Shown: positions 35,461 to 47,261 of the stretch, in pieces | How positions within the stretch are numbered: the first letter of the stretch is position 1 | Layout: every line of letters begins with the position of its first letter | Assembly: GCA_026826555.1 (NCBI GenBank) | Contig: JAKSZT010054581.1 | Span: 712,902 to 776,901, forward strand | Direction of reading: 5' to 3' | Source of the DNA: Tolypeutes matacus | Taxonomy: Eukaryota; Chordata; Mammalia; Cingulata; Chlamyphoridae | DNA: 64,000 nt | Translations under genes and position numbers: made by a program | Notes under the pieces: generated by a model | Databases searched by the model: none | Seen by the model: only the letters and a program-made list of their open reading frames with translations | What the model was told of the DNA's origin: nothing

Positions 35461-36547
35461 GCAAATCGAGCTGACTCAGAGAGCTAGAATCTGGAAGACA
35501 GGTTTACAGGAAATAGGAAGGTAGAAGAAGGTTGTGAGCTAACACCCATATGGATGAAATCTATGATAAGGTGGAAGTGAGTAGTTGTGCATTAAAGAGG
35601 TATGACAGTGGTGTAGGGATACTATTGGGTTTGGTGTGCAAGCTTGGCAGGGTTTAGAGTGGGGAGTATGGGTTGAATGGTCCAAGGAACTGGGAGGAGC
35701 ATTGGGGGAGGGGAAAGGTGAGCATTCGGGACAGGTGGGTACGTGCGTGAAACTACCTTGTTGAGAAACTTTTGGCAATATGAGAAAGAAATGTTACTGG
35801 TTTAGCATGTTGATGGGGGTTCCTTGGGACAGGGCACACCTGGGACAATCTTCTAGAGAATGTGCAAGTGATCATTTTGTTATAGTGTGCTGTATCAGTG
35901 GAGGGAGACCCTCATAATGAATGGAAAGGAGTTGTACTCTCATGCTGGGGAGGCCTGATATGTTTTCAAACAGAAGAGGGGTATGTCTCTCAAGAACATG
36001 GGCAATTCCTTATAGGGGAGGACAGACTAATATGTCCAGCCCTCATGTTGTTGCAGGTGTCTAAGAATCTTGTCCTTCATGGAGTGAAGAATGGTGGTCT
36101 CCATGGGCCCTGAAGGGAGGGGAGGAAGGAATAGAAGAGATTGAATAGGGGGAATTTGGGGGCAATGGAAGTGTTCGGTATGATCATGCAATGATGGATA
36201 CAAGCCATGTTAAATTTCATCAAAAAATTATAAAATGTATGGTCTAAAATGTAAACCATAATGTAAACCATTGACCATGGTTGGTAGCTATGGTTCAATA
36301 TTTATACATCAGTTGTAACAAATTTACCATCCATATGTAAAAAGATTAATAGGGAAGGGGGAAAGGGGGGAGAATGTTGGGTATATGGGAGTCCCCTATA
36401 TTCTGTATGTAACCTTACTGTGGCCTAAAACTTCTTTGAAGACAATATTTAAAAAAAATAAGACATGGGAAGAAACAGAAGAAAATGCCACTGTATATTC
36501 AGGACAACTGATATGACAGTGCTGAAAGGAAAAACATCAAAAAATAA
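35461..36547 (+). other. L1-C 3' UTR, long form
   Basis: It shares blocks with L1-A, L1-B and L1-H 3' UTRs. It continues past the point where L1-A ends, through CAGTTGTAACAAATTTACC (near 36310) and AACTTCTTTGAAGACAATA (near 36430), to A-rich sequence. The last ~130 bases resemble the end of retroposon R, which is the basis for calling R an L1-tailed element. Confidence 0.75.
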
Positions 36548-38263
36548 TTTATTTTATTTTATTTTTTAAATACCCCAATCTTTTTTACTTTATTTTAGTT
36601 TACTTTCTCTAAATTATTTTCTATTTTATTTCTTATGTTTAAATCTATCATTATTATCTCATTTTTCTATTAATCAAATTTGGCAATATTCTTGCCTTCA
36701 TTTTTGAAGAGATTCTGAATCATGGAAGGGTTACAACTATGGCAGAGGAGGATCAATGGGATGGGGTGTCAGTGATGGGGGATACATGGGAAGAAGTTCA
36801 CCTGGGCATACATATAAGGTATATAAATATTTTCAAATGTTCATGGATCATTGCCACAGTGAATGGAGATTCACACAACTTAAAGATTACTGAATTCCCA
36901 TCCTAGAGAGCTCTGCCCCATTCTCTAATGACACAGCAAAAATCCCCTAAGTGCAGGGGCAATGACTAGTGATGGACCCTTGATGTTGATGACTATGCTT
37001 GTGAGCCTTTTGCTCTTGAATTTGCAACTTAGCCTAGTGTTGGAGAGTGTTTAAGAGTTACCTTCTGAGGGTCACCTTGTTGCTCAAATGTGGCCTCTCT
37101 CTAAGACAAACTCAGCATATAAATGCATTACCTTCCCCCAGCATGGCACATGACTCCTGGGGATGAGCCTCCATGGCACTGAGGTAAGACCACCAAACAC
37201 TGGCTGGTGATACAACTTGAAAAAGACCATGAATAAAAAGGAGAAAAGGTAAAGACAAATGAGTGTATATGGCTATGAGACTTCAAAATGAGTCGGGAGT
37301 TCACCAGAGAGGTAACGCTCATGTATGTCTCAGCAGGATCTCAAGGTAGATTCTACTCCAAATAGTGGGGGTGCTGAGAGCACTGGAGATAGCCAGGACC
37401 TATGATCATAGCTGATAGCTCTGGAGTTTGGTGCCTTGCCAGTGGCTCTACTTTGGAGTTTGTGCTCCTGAGTGTGACAGAGTTGGACTCAGATGTGACT
37501 TCTTTACACATGCTTCTCTCTCTTTTATTTGAACTTATATATGTTGCTGGAGTTGGTAGGTATACATCCAACAGACTTTAATCTCTGGGCTGCCCATGTA
37601 CCAGCTGGGCCCTGAAACTCAATGGAGTTGCAATACCTAATTTCCAGTTCATTGTACTCACCCAGGACAATTAACAAGCACATGATGATGGACAATGAAC
37701 ATCCCAAGGAACTGAGAGTGAGAGTCTACAACTGCAAGCAAGAGAGTCCCATCCATCTGCCTCATGAGATCAAAGCCTTTTCTCAGTTAGAGGGGTGGTG
37801 AGCAACACCATCCCAGAATCCTCAGGATTGGGGAATGAACTATGGACTAAAGTAGACTTACCGGTGTTCTTCTATAGACTTGTGAGTCTAGCAATGTTAG
37901 AAACTATTTCATTCATGTGGAGGCAGTGGCTGCTAGAGGTTCTAAGGGCAGGGAGAGGGAAATACAGGTGAAATATGAGAGCATTTTGGGGACTTGGGAA
38001 TTTTCCTGAATGACATTACAATGACAGATATGAGCCATTACATATCTTTCCATAACTTACAAAATTGTGCAGGGGAGAGTGTAAACTGCAATGTAATCTA
38101 TAATCCATATTTAGTGGCAATGTTCTAAAATGTTTTCATCAATTGTAACAAATGTACCACACTAATGAAAGATGTTATTAATTGGGAAAATGTGGCAGGT
38201 GTAGGAAGTGGGGCATTGGGAATCCTCTATATTTTTATGTAACATTTATGTAATCTAAATATC

Positions 38264-38304
<41 letters not shown>

Positions 38305-38308
38305 ATAA
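36548..38308 (+). mobile_element. Retroposon R, copy R3 (diverged subfamily)
   Basis: Same layout as R4 read in reverse, from a T-rich 5' region to a (TA)n and A-rich 3' end. It matches R1, R2 and R4 along its length but much less closely than those three match one another, so it is a different subfamily. AAAAAATAA occurs at both borders (36539-36547 and 38300-38308), a possible target-site duplication within the L1-C tail. The last ~200 bases are L1-3'-end-like (AATTGTAACAAATGTACCAC near 38140). No open frame of note survives. Confidence 0.7.
38264..38299. repeat. (TA)n repeat at R3 3' end
   Basis: About 15 TA units just before the A-rich tail, at the same position as in the other R copies. 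Confidence 0.85.
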
Positions 38309-38325
38309 AACTAATTAGTTATCCA

Positions 38326-39540
38326 GAGCTTATAGTAACCAGGCACGTCAAGAAATTCTATGAGTTCCTTTTTGTTCATAGGCTTGATACTCCATATAAC
38401 ACTTCCTTTTAACTTGTCAAGAGGGGCTATTGTCCCTCAGAGAATTTAATACCAAAATATTTAACATGAGTTTATGTAACTTGGGCCTTCTTTTCTGACA
38501 CTTATATCCTTTTTCAGCTAGTCTCAGTAACATTATTACTGTGTTCTCATCTGAGGCTTCTTTTATTTTGCTAGCAATGGTATGTCATCTACCTATTGAA
38601 GGAAAAGTCCTTCCCTGAGTTGCACCACCTGCAGATCCCTGGATAGGGCTAGCCCCCAAGAGGTCAAAGAATTCTTAAACCTTTGAGGCAGCACAGTCCA
38701 ACAATACTGTTGCTTCATTCTTGTGTCAGGATCTTCCTTTCCAAATCAAAGAGTCTCTGTGATCCCTTCTCTACAGGATGCAAAAGAAAGGATCTTTTAA
38801 GTCCAAGACTCTGAATCAGGTGTATGTGTTAGTGATATTATCAAAGAGTGTGTAGAGATTGGGCACCAGTGGATGGATGTCTTCCACTATCTGATGAATA
38901 GGTCTCAAATCTAGTACAAATATACATTCCTGAGTACCTGGTTTAAGCACTGGTAAGATAGGGGTTTAAAGTCTGGTTGATAGGGTCTAATAACCCCGCA
39001 CTTGAGAAATTTCTTGATTAGAGGTTATATGTTAGCTCTAGCCTCCTGGCTGAGTGGATACTGTTCTAGATGTTGTGGGGTGGTATTTGGCCAGTCTTAC
39101 CTTGACTTTCTGTACTTCAACTGCCCATTCTGGGGGTCCCCCAGTAACATATACCTCAGCTGGAATCTGTTGGTTTTTCTCTTTGGGTAGTCCCCAAACT
39201 TCTCGTAGTCCCCAGCTAAATCAAGCAGGGGTGTTTGGAAGTCACAGATGTGTATGGCTATGACCTATATGTTCACTTCATTAGGTGAAAATCAAAGTGA
39301 AGCTTGCAATTTGGAAATTAAGTGTTGGCCAAGAAGAAGAATTGGGCATTCAGTCATGTAGTGATATCTATGAGTCAGTGAGACTCTCAGTGCTTCTGAG
39401 AATTGCTTAAAGTTTTTAGTCCCCATAATGTCAATATTAGGGACTGATTCATTATTTTTTTTTATTTAGTCTCTGGTTAAAAACAGAATAAGTGGTTTCA
39501 GTGTCCAAAATGATGTCAGCTAACTTGAAATGGGAACTGA
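38326..39540 (-). pseudogene. Class I ERV protease and reverse transcriptase region, broken
   Basis: Antisense. Going from 39540 down, there is a weak protease region, then a reverse transcriptase with the residue order of gammaretroviral RT, including a recognisable DLK/LPQGFKNS-type neighbourhood near 38790-38670. The catalytic box is at 38584-38595 on the plus strand. The V-D-D codons are intact, but the preceding tyrosine codon is a TAG stop. Several other stops and frameshifts are present. In a virus this enzyme copies the RNA genome into DNA. It continues across the L1-C/R3 block into 28764-27022. Confidence 0.7.
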
Positions 39541-39967
39541 GATTCAGTGTGGGTAATCAGGGTGATTTCCCAACCAGTGATGGTACTCCCAAGCCCAATC
39601 ACTCCAGGTTGCTGTCTTCATCCCCTTCTAACTGTGGGAGTGGGACCACTAGCCTGGATGTCCTAGCCCCTCCCTTGCCAGGGAGACTCAGGCATTCCTG
39701 CTTCCAGTATCCCTTCTCCTTACAGTAAGCACATAGCTGGGGACATAATGGTCTTCCTGGGGTCCTGGGGGATCTTAATCTTCACTGAGCTTCCCATGGA
39801 AGCTTTTTCTCATCTCAGGGTCTGTGCACCTCTGATATTCTTGCTGATAGCTGCTCCTATGAGGTGGGCTTTGTAGGCAGCATGTTTCTTTTGCTGCTTC
39901 TCATGGGTGGTCTCTAGTTGTGAAAAACCTGAAAGGCAATCTCTACTAATTGTGACATAGGCATATC
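39541..39967 (-). pseudogene. Class I ERV gag 3' part (nucleocapsid)
   Basis: Antisense. A zinc-knuckle-like C-X2-C-X9-C pattern is read at plus 39691-39733, with the usual histidine changed to tyrosine. A basic, Q/K-rich stretch precedes it (frame 39810-39998 minus), as in gammaretroviral gag before the nucleocapsid. The nucleocapsid binds and packages viral RNA. The frame is broken. An L1 fragment adjoins at 39968. Confidence 0.65.
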
Positions 39968-41878
39968 CAATTGTAAAGGCATTACTTACTTCAACCACTT
40001 TGTCCTTTGTCTTTCATATGTCTTTCTGATAGTGGCCACTTCTATACTCTCCTCCAAGCATTTCTCTTGTTTTTTGCTGTTGTTTTTTGTTTTGTTTCCG
40101 GGCTGCAGAACTCCCTTTAGCATTTCCTGCAGGGCTGGATTCTTGTTTACAAACTGTCTTAGTTTCTGTTTATCTGTGACTATATTAAATCATCATGATA
40201 TTTGAATGACAATTTGACCAGAGAAAGAATTCTTGTTTGGCAATTTTTCCCTTTCAGTACTGCAATTATATTATATCACTGCTTTCTCATCTCCATGGTT
40301 TCTGAAGAGAAATCTGCACTAAGTCTTACTGGATGTCCCTTGTATGTGATGTTTCACTTCTCCCTGGCTGCTTTCAGCATTTTCTCTTTATCTTTAGCAT
40401 TTGACAATCTGAATATTATGTGTCTTGCAGTAGGTATATTTGGATTTATTCTAATTGGAGTATGCTGTGCTTCCTGGACACATATTTTCATGTCTTTCAT
40501 GAGAGTTGGGAAATTTTGGGCTATTATTTCCTCAAATACTCTTTCTGCCTCTTTCCCCTTCTCTTCTCCTTCTGGAACTCCCATAACATTATGTTGGTGC
40601 ACTTCATTCTATCATTCAACTCCCTGAGCACCTGTCCAATTTTTTCCATTCTTTTTTCTCTCTGTTCATCTCTCTTTTAAATTGCAGCTGTTCTGTCTTG
40701 ATTCTTTCTTCTATGATTTCAAATCTGCTGTTGTATATCTCTATTGTATTTTTAATCTCACTTATCATATCTTTCATCCATATAAGCTCTGTTATTTTTC
40801 TATGCAAGATTTAAAATTTTTCTTTGTGCCCACCCACTATCTTCTTAATGTCTTTTATTTCTTTAGCCATGTTGTCCTTCAACTCCATGAATTGTTTTAG
40901 GACATTTGTATGGACCTCATTCATTAGTTGCTTCAAGTCCTGTGTCTCATCTGGGGCTTTGATTTGTTCCTTTGCCTGAATCATACTGTCCTTTTTCTTA
41001 GTAATATTTACAATTTTTGCTGATGCCTTGGCATCTGATCATTATGCTGAATTTATTCAGATGTTCAGTTTCTCTCTCTTGCCTAGGGATTGACTGTTAT
41101 ATAGCTGTGTGTTACCACTGTTCTTTGATTCTTGGTTCCACTGGTTCTGGATATTAAGGATTACCTGTTTAACTGCTCAAACCAGGGCTAAGGACCCAGT
41201 AATGATGTGCAGGTTACTTTCCAAGGGCCTTGGAGAGGGAGGTTGTAAAGGCATCTGATTGTCTTATTTATTTATTTATTTATTTATCTATCTATCTATT
41301 TATTTATTTATTTATATTTTACTTTCTTTTCATGCACTTTTCTGGTCTGCCAGCAGGTGGTGATCTTTGGCAGATCTCTCAGCTCAGACTCCAGATGCTA
41401 GGGGGGAATAAATTTACTGTAACTCCAAGTGTGGAACAGAAGTATTGTTCTCAGTTTGGGCCAAGCTTCAAAAACAAATTTTATCAGAAGCTATTCTTCT
41501 CCCTTGGCTGATCACATCCTCTCTCTGTCCCTCTGTGTCCTCAACAAAAAGCCCAGGACAGTAGGGAGGGTGTGTAAGAAGGCAAATTATCTTTTGCTCC
41601 TTGCAGGCTGTCATGGAAAACAATTGCATGGCCCCACTCTGTTTGGAATTGTAAGATCCCTCCAATGCAGTAAACCAAGTTCACTGCAGCTTTACTCATG
41701 GGATTTTTTCAGCCAACTAAGACTCCTTTCCAACACCCCTCTCTCTTCTGGGTGGTGCCTAGCCTTACCCTGGTGTCCTTAGCTCCAGAATAACCCTCCA
41801 GACAGTCTCCACTTGTCCTCTAGCTATTTTTCTGGGAAAGAAGTGATTTCAATGCCTCTCTAATCTTCCATCTTTTAG
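39968..41878 (-). mobile_element. L1-D: antisense L1 5' UTR and ORF1 only
   Basis: Read on the minus strand, it begins at 41878 with an AAGATGGAAGATTAGAGAGGC-type L1 5' start. A ~900 bp 5' UTR and ORF1 follow (frames 40616-40807 and 40354-40602 minus, coiled coil then RRM-like). It ends at 39968, just where ORF2 would begin. ORF2 and the 3' UTR are absent. Losing the 3' side is the reverse of ordinary L1 truncation. It sits inside ERV gag. Confidence 0.8.
41264..41318. repeat. (TTTA)n/(CTAT)n microsatellite
   Basis: Tetranucleotide repeat TTTA with a central CTAT interruption, inside the L1-D 5' UTR. Its compound structure is likely to be length-variable. Confidence 0.85.
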
Positions 41879-42420
41879 GCCAGTATATTCATCATTGTCT
41901 TTTTATAATACTATTCTCCTTTCTTCCAAAGTTAACAGCTCATTCAATACAGCCTGTTTGCCCACCCAACTAAGAATATGAATTGCAATAATACAATTAA
42001 ATATATTTTCCATTTTCTTGGGATCTTCCCAGTAACTTTGGACTCAATTCTTTCAATTGTACATGTTTAAAGTGGAGAGTGGACTGTGTACAACCATGTA
42101 ACCTCTTGGATATCCTTGATTAACAATCCCAGCTGGCACCTGCCTTACTGGGAATTGCCCAGCTGTGGGAAGGCTCCCTGGACAAAATGGATACCTGTGA
42201 TTGAAGTGGGGAGGCCATTTCTGGGGGCATCTAAGGGTAGTTCAGGTTCACCCTACCCCTTTTCTTCTCCTTCCTAAGGTGCTGCTGGAGTAGTGGGAAC
42301 AATGAACAAGTCCAGCACTTTATCTGAGGGGTTGGATTCAAGGAATAGTTTCTTCCCTCTGCTGTCAGATTGTCTTAGGCCTGTGACTTGATAACCTCAC
42401 ACCATGCCCAAAACAAAGGT
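41879..42420 (-). pseudogene. Class I ERV gag 5'/central part (capsid region)
   Basis: Antisense. Between about 42120 and 41890 the translated pieces follow the pattern of a gammaretroviral capsid, with an aromatic/proline-rich entry, a W-rich helix and an EER motif. The matrix/p12-like part (42400-42200) is proline-rich. Stops are present. In a virus, gag builds the particle shell. The segment continues at 39967 after the L1-D insertion. Confidence 0.55.
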
Positions 42421-43130
42421 AATGCAGTTTAAGATTATTAGCTAAAGCCATAAAATGTTGAACATACGATATTTCATCCATTTACTGTCTTTTACAATAT
42501 ATTTCTAATTGCAAAATAGCATTGTATTCAAAAGATCCCTTTGGTGGCCATTCCTGATCATGCTCTAATTTATACTGTGGTCATGCATTTTTACTCAGAA
42601 ATGTCATTCTTTTTTCATTTATGGAGTTGCATAATTAAATTGTTCCTAATATTTTAAGAGGCAGTCTAGAGGATCACACTACTCTTTCAATCCAGAGCTC
42701 TTTTTATTGTCCATTGTGACCTCTGTCAGTGCTTGGGTGAGTTACATTTTAAGTTCATTGATCAGAATTTTAGTACTCAACCAGGATACCAATGAGAGGT
42801 CTCCTATACCTGGGAAATGGATACTTGGGTAGGACTCTAACCTACAATCCTAGGACCACCTAGCTCCAAACCTAATCCAGAACCAAGAACCAGGGATGGT
42901 CTAGCCACCTAGAGCTTCAGCAGATTTAAACCTTCACTCTAGAGAACAACTAATAATTTTGATAAGAAAATCACTATCCACTGAGGCTGCTGGGATCCTG
43001 TGGGCTTCCTGTTTCCTTGCTGGCTGGCTGCTTTCAGGATCCTCAGTGCCATAGGCAGAGGAATCCTGACCCCAGGTTTCTGAGACAAGGTGTTCCCATA
43101 TCCACACAGCCAAGCTCAAGGGCTCCCCAT
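42421..43130 (-). other. ERV leader region, probable
   Basis: This lies between the capsid/matrix-like sequence and the proposed LTR edge at 43130. No frame is present. A degenerate primer-binding site could start at 43129 on the minus strand (TGGGGAGCC), close to a tRNA-Pro type, but it is not clean. Otherwise nothing is recognised. Confidence 0.35.
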
Positions 43131-43900
43131 GTCAGGGGCCAGTGAGTCCATCAGGCAGCAATCCTCTCAGTGGTCAGAGGGCCCCAACTGGGTTGCCCAA
43201 CTTTAGGGAATCACCTCACACATCCTCTGGGTCTAGGCATAGCCCAGAGAATTGACTAGCTCAGTGAGTTTGGTCACTCAAGGAAAGAGGTTTATTAAAT
43301 TGGTAGAGGACAGGAGATTGGATATCTCAGATCTGCCTCCCCAACAAAATTTAGAGTGGCATTACATTGCCTTGTGTAGAGGAGGAGTTAGGGATTGGGA
43401 TAAGGAGACTGATGGGTTGGAGGGGCTGCATTTGTGCATGCATGCACTATAGCATTACATGTTTAAAAAGGAAAGCTACATGCTTCATCATACATCATGC
43501 ATGTAGAGAAATTGGCATCTAAATCCCACACAGAGGCATATAATTTATTATTATAATGAACTAAAGTTCAGTGAAGTTCATTCTACTACTAAACTGAGTC
43601 GGCACTAGGAATAGGAAAATGCCATTATGTGGTTAACTAACTTTTGTGATCAGCTACTGATCACAGCTATTCTATCTTGGTTGGCAGGTTTCTAAATACA
43701 GCAATGTTAAGCTTGGGAGAGAAACATGTGTGGCATTACTAAGGAAACAGGGCAGAGGGTTGAGCCATTGGGGATGTAAAGTAAATTCATGGCAACATCA
43801 TTATGGGACAATCACCTGGATGAACAGGACAATAGGGAGACAAGGTGCTCCTCAGAGGCTCTGAATCATCATGTTTGTCTGGCGAGGTCATAAACCAAGC
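43131..43900 (-). other. Possible antisense 5' LTR of the provirus
   Basis: On the minus strand an AATAAA signal (plus 43291-43296) lies ~165 bases before a CA end at 43130-43131. That fits an R-U5 layout next to a leader and gag in the right order. The outer edge is not defined. No TG start or duplication is shown. Inference from layout only. Confidence 0.35.
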
Positions 43901-44235
43901 CAGGCTTGGATGGGCAGAGAATCGTGAGTTACAGACAGAGATCTTTCCATGTTCAAACCCACCCCCCGTGGTCCATGCAGCCCCATCTGGTTCCTGAGAG
44001 TGCCAAGTCTCTACTTACACTGGCATCATCCTTCTCTGGTTGGGATGTCCCTACCTCTCTGGTCACTTCTGTCATATCATCATGGCCTGGGCTTATGGAA
44101 TCTATGGAACTGAAGTTGAGTGTCATACAACAACAAACCTGCCATCTGCCAAATCTCCATGGGGCTTCATGTCCAGCTTCCTCAGGTATTAATTTTTGGA
44201 TTTCCCAAAACATAAGAAAATAAAAATATATTTCA
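43901..44235. other. Unassigned stretch
   Basis: No repeat recognised. A frame of 105 codons on the plus strand (43906-44223) overlaps one of 86 codons on the minus strand. Neither has a known match or any coding signature I can defend. It could belong to the outer part of the proposed LTR. Confidence 0.35.
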
Positions 44236-44240
44236 TGTAG

Positions 44241-44823
44241 TGTGGCAGTTTGATATTATTTATGAATTCCATAAAGAGATACAGATTATGTTTGTAAACT
44301 GGTTTGTTCCTCTGGGCTTGATACCCTTTGACTGTATTAGATTCAGCTGAGATTTCTTTTATTAAATTATGTTAAGTTTAGGGCTTTAATTCAACCACAT
44401 CATTACAGTGTGACTCAGCGTTGAGTCCCAGCCCCCTTGGTGGACTGATAAAACAGACTCACACAGAGAAGATACACAGAGGATCCTGCAGCCCAGGAAG
44501 AGAGATGAGCCTGATAGTTTACAGCTGACCTCATGAAGAGACCAGAGCAGCTGAGTTCAGAAAGAAATGAGCCCTGAGAAGAACAATGAGTCTTATGCCA
44601 GCCTACAGCTGAGATTGGAAGAAGCTGGGACCACAGGGCCTTAAGAGGAAAAAGGAAGGCAGGAAAAAAATGACTTTGGGTGAGAAAGTACCTCTTATGG
44701 TACCTTGAGTGGGACTCTTTAGGGCCTTATGACTGTAAGCTTCTACCCCAAATAAATACCCTTTATAAAAACCAACAGATTTCTGGTACTTTGCACTAGC
44801 ACCCTTTTTTGCTGACTAATACA
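44241..44823 (+). mobile_element. ERVL-like solo LTR with 5-bp duplication TGTAG
   Basis: It starts TGTGGCAG and ends TGACTAATACA. TGTAG lies on both sides (44236-44240 and 44824-44828). It aligns to 10902-11519 over most of its length and has a CCCCAAATAAA poly-A signal near 44750. No internal retroviral sequence adjoins. Confidence 0.8.
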
Positions 44824-44828
44824 TGTAG

Positions 44829-46779
44829 ATACAGAAAATGTCCCTTATGTAACTTATTTCCCAATGGGATGAGGAGTTATTCCCACACCCATTCTGTCCT
44901 CACAAAGTGATGGACCTTTCTGAGACATTGACCCTCTTCTACCATGATTATCATTCCTTTAAATAGGATCCTGGGTTAATCAAGACATACAACTCATACT
45001 GAATTTCGACTAGTACCCTTGAGTGACTGCTTTTGCAGAATCTGTAAAGGTCTAGCCCAATACACAGTATTAAGAAAAAGAAAGTCAATATTTCTCCAAA
45101 TGTACAAGGAATAGATCACTCTGAGAAGCTACTACTAATCTTGTGGCAACCAAGGTTGAAAACCTAGGTTAAAGAATGTTTTTTTCTTCAAAATTCAATT
45201 GCCACACTTGGCGTGAGAAAAGTCATTTACCAATAACCAATTAAGATTTAAAATTTTGTTCTCTGCCATTAGATTGGGAACTTCACAGGAGGAGGTATAG
45301 AATGATATAATTAGTGCTTTACCCTCAACACCCCGCTTTTTCATTTGTTTTTAGTAAATGTGATATGAATGTTTGAACTGAGGATGAATAAATCAATTAT
45401 TTTTCCTTTAAATGTCTTTGGCACAAACCAGATTTCCATCACTGCTCATTTACAGTCTCACTCAAATTTACTGAAATAAATATTGAAAATTTGAATCATC
45501 ATGTATTACTTAGTATTTAGGAGCACATATTTTTTGCATTAATGTCCAAATAAATATTATTATAAATTAAAGACTCTTTAATCCAAAACCTAAAGCCACA
45601 ATGTTACATATTTTTCCTACCATACTATTTTTCTGAGGGACAAACTGAGGTTCATAATAGAAACCAGCCAGAAATCCACCTGTGATAGTGCTGTCTACCT
45701 GCAGATTTCATGTTGGTGAATGCTAGGCAAACTCTGCTGGAAGCAATGCACCTTCCAGGATCAGTGAAAAAGGGAATGAGACGGTTATTTCCTTCCCAGG
45801 CAGGCATTTATGGTGATCAAACCTCATATGATTGGACACTCTACCTAATCAAATCAAGTGGATCCAATCACCCTTGGTCTTTTTGCCATTTCCAATCATT
45901 TACAAAATTTCAGTAGCAACCTGTGTGTATTTTAGAAATATATATTTTATCCAAGTTCACAAATTATGTGCATATGGCAATACACTGTAGCTTTCTGCAC
46001 ATTGCATTTTGTCTCAAATAATTCCTTGAAAGTCTCCATTTGGACACATATACTGGAACCTAGTTCATTCAGTTTCACTGCTGTTTACCGCTGATTTATA
46101 TTATATGTGGATTTCTTTTCTAATCCCTTCTCCTTTTGGTTAACATTTGTGTTCTTTCCAACACATCCCTTCAATTAGTTAGTGTTGGGGATATTTTGGG
46201 GGACAAACACTTATTGATATGAAGAGAATGTGAAGAATGGAAGTGCTAGATCATTGCTTTGGAATATTTTCAAATATCGCCCAAGAGACCATCATGTCCT
46301 CCAGGTAATTGCACAAAGAGCACCCCACTGACACTGGAGGAGAGTCTCCATAGTTAAATATTGTGGCCCCACTGGGTAGAATTTGATAAAAGGAATTTTA
46401 TATATGTGAAATTGTATTAGTTATTTGCATTTCATTTATTGTCTATGGTACAGTTTATAAAATTATTTACCACATGATGTTACTAATCTCTGAATTGTCT
46501 GGTCATGTTCCTTTTGTCTATATTTGTTGGTCATTTTATTTTTGGTTTTGGATTGGTAAATATTTTATTTTCTAACTCTTCTGGATACTATCACTTCTTT
46601 ATTTTTATTTTTTCAGTTTTCTTTTTCTTTGGATACTATTATTTTCTACATGATACCATTGTCAATATATTTTCCTATTCTGTAGCTGGCCTTAACTTCT
46701 ATTGTCAGATAGAATTTACTGATTTTTCATGTTGGGAGTTTGGCATTAATTTACAAAAGCTAAGCTAGTGTGAGTCTGG
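44829..46779. other. Long AT-rich stretch, only ancient repeats suspected
   Basis: No recent element. Around 45990-46120 there may be a decayed L1 3' UTR (TTCAGTTTCACTGCTGTTTA). 46500-46740 is T-rich, with an 87-codon frame made mostly of F, Y and I, which is a by-product of composition. I see no exon, promoter or RNA gene. Confidence 0.4.
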
Positions 46780-47255
46780 TAGAATTTCTCAGTGATCATC
46801 TCATTTATTTATACAGCAACTATGCTCTGTGCACTCACCCAGTGCTAGGTGCTGGGTTAGACTCTGGGTCCAGTGATGAAAGTGATCTACTTTCTTTCTG
46901 CTTTCATGGAGCTCAGGGTCTGGAGGTAGAGATGGAAGAAATTAGTAAACAATTTCATGTGAATTAGAAGAGCAAGTGCCATAGTGAAAATCAAGCAGGA
47001 TGCTGCAAGAGGGGAGCTAGAAGCCACTAGGTGGGTGGGCCTGAAAGAAGTCATTGAGGTAAATTTTGGGCTGCAACCAGAATGAGTAACAGGAGCCAGC
47101 CCTGCACAAGTATGTGAACAGTGTGTCAGGAGAAGGCACACATTTGCAGAGTCTGAGGCTAAAGTAAGTTTAGCCAGAGAAGAGGTTAGAAAGGAGGCCA
47201 GTAGAGATGGAGGGAGCTTGGGAGAAGACGTGGGGAGGGACAGATCCTGGGACCT
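46780..47255 (+). repeat. Ancient mammalian interspersed repeat
   Basis: Contains the common mammalian phrase order of CACTCACCCAGTGCTAGGTGC, then TTTCATGGAGCTCAGGGTCTGG, then GCAAGTGCCATAGTG. This resembles the widespread old 'gagcacctactatgtgccaggcactg' repeats. The family is not assigned. It is strongly diverged. Confidence 0.5.
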
Positions 47256-47261
47256 CGTAGC

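Larger units (their letters stand above)
28778..36547 (+). mobile_element. L1-C: full-length, inactive L1 inserted in ERV pol
   Basis: It starts TGGAGGGAAGAGGCAAGATAGC and has a ~1.86 kb 5' UTR with a long pyrimidine-rich tract (about 29880-30490). Then come ORF1 (from 30637), ORF2 (31660-35460) and a ~1 kb 3' UTR ending in A-rich sequence near 36460-36547. Frameshifts and stops break both ORFs. It lies in the opposite orientation to the provirus it interrupts. Retroposon R3 follows directly, inside the same outer target-site duplication. Confidence 0.9.

Noticed and set aside
46505..46768. 87-codon frame resembling a membrane protein
   Set aside because: The F/Y/I-rich residues follow from T-rich DNA. 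There is no start context or conserved partner.
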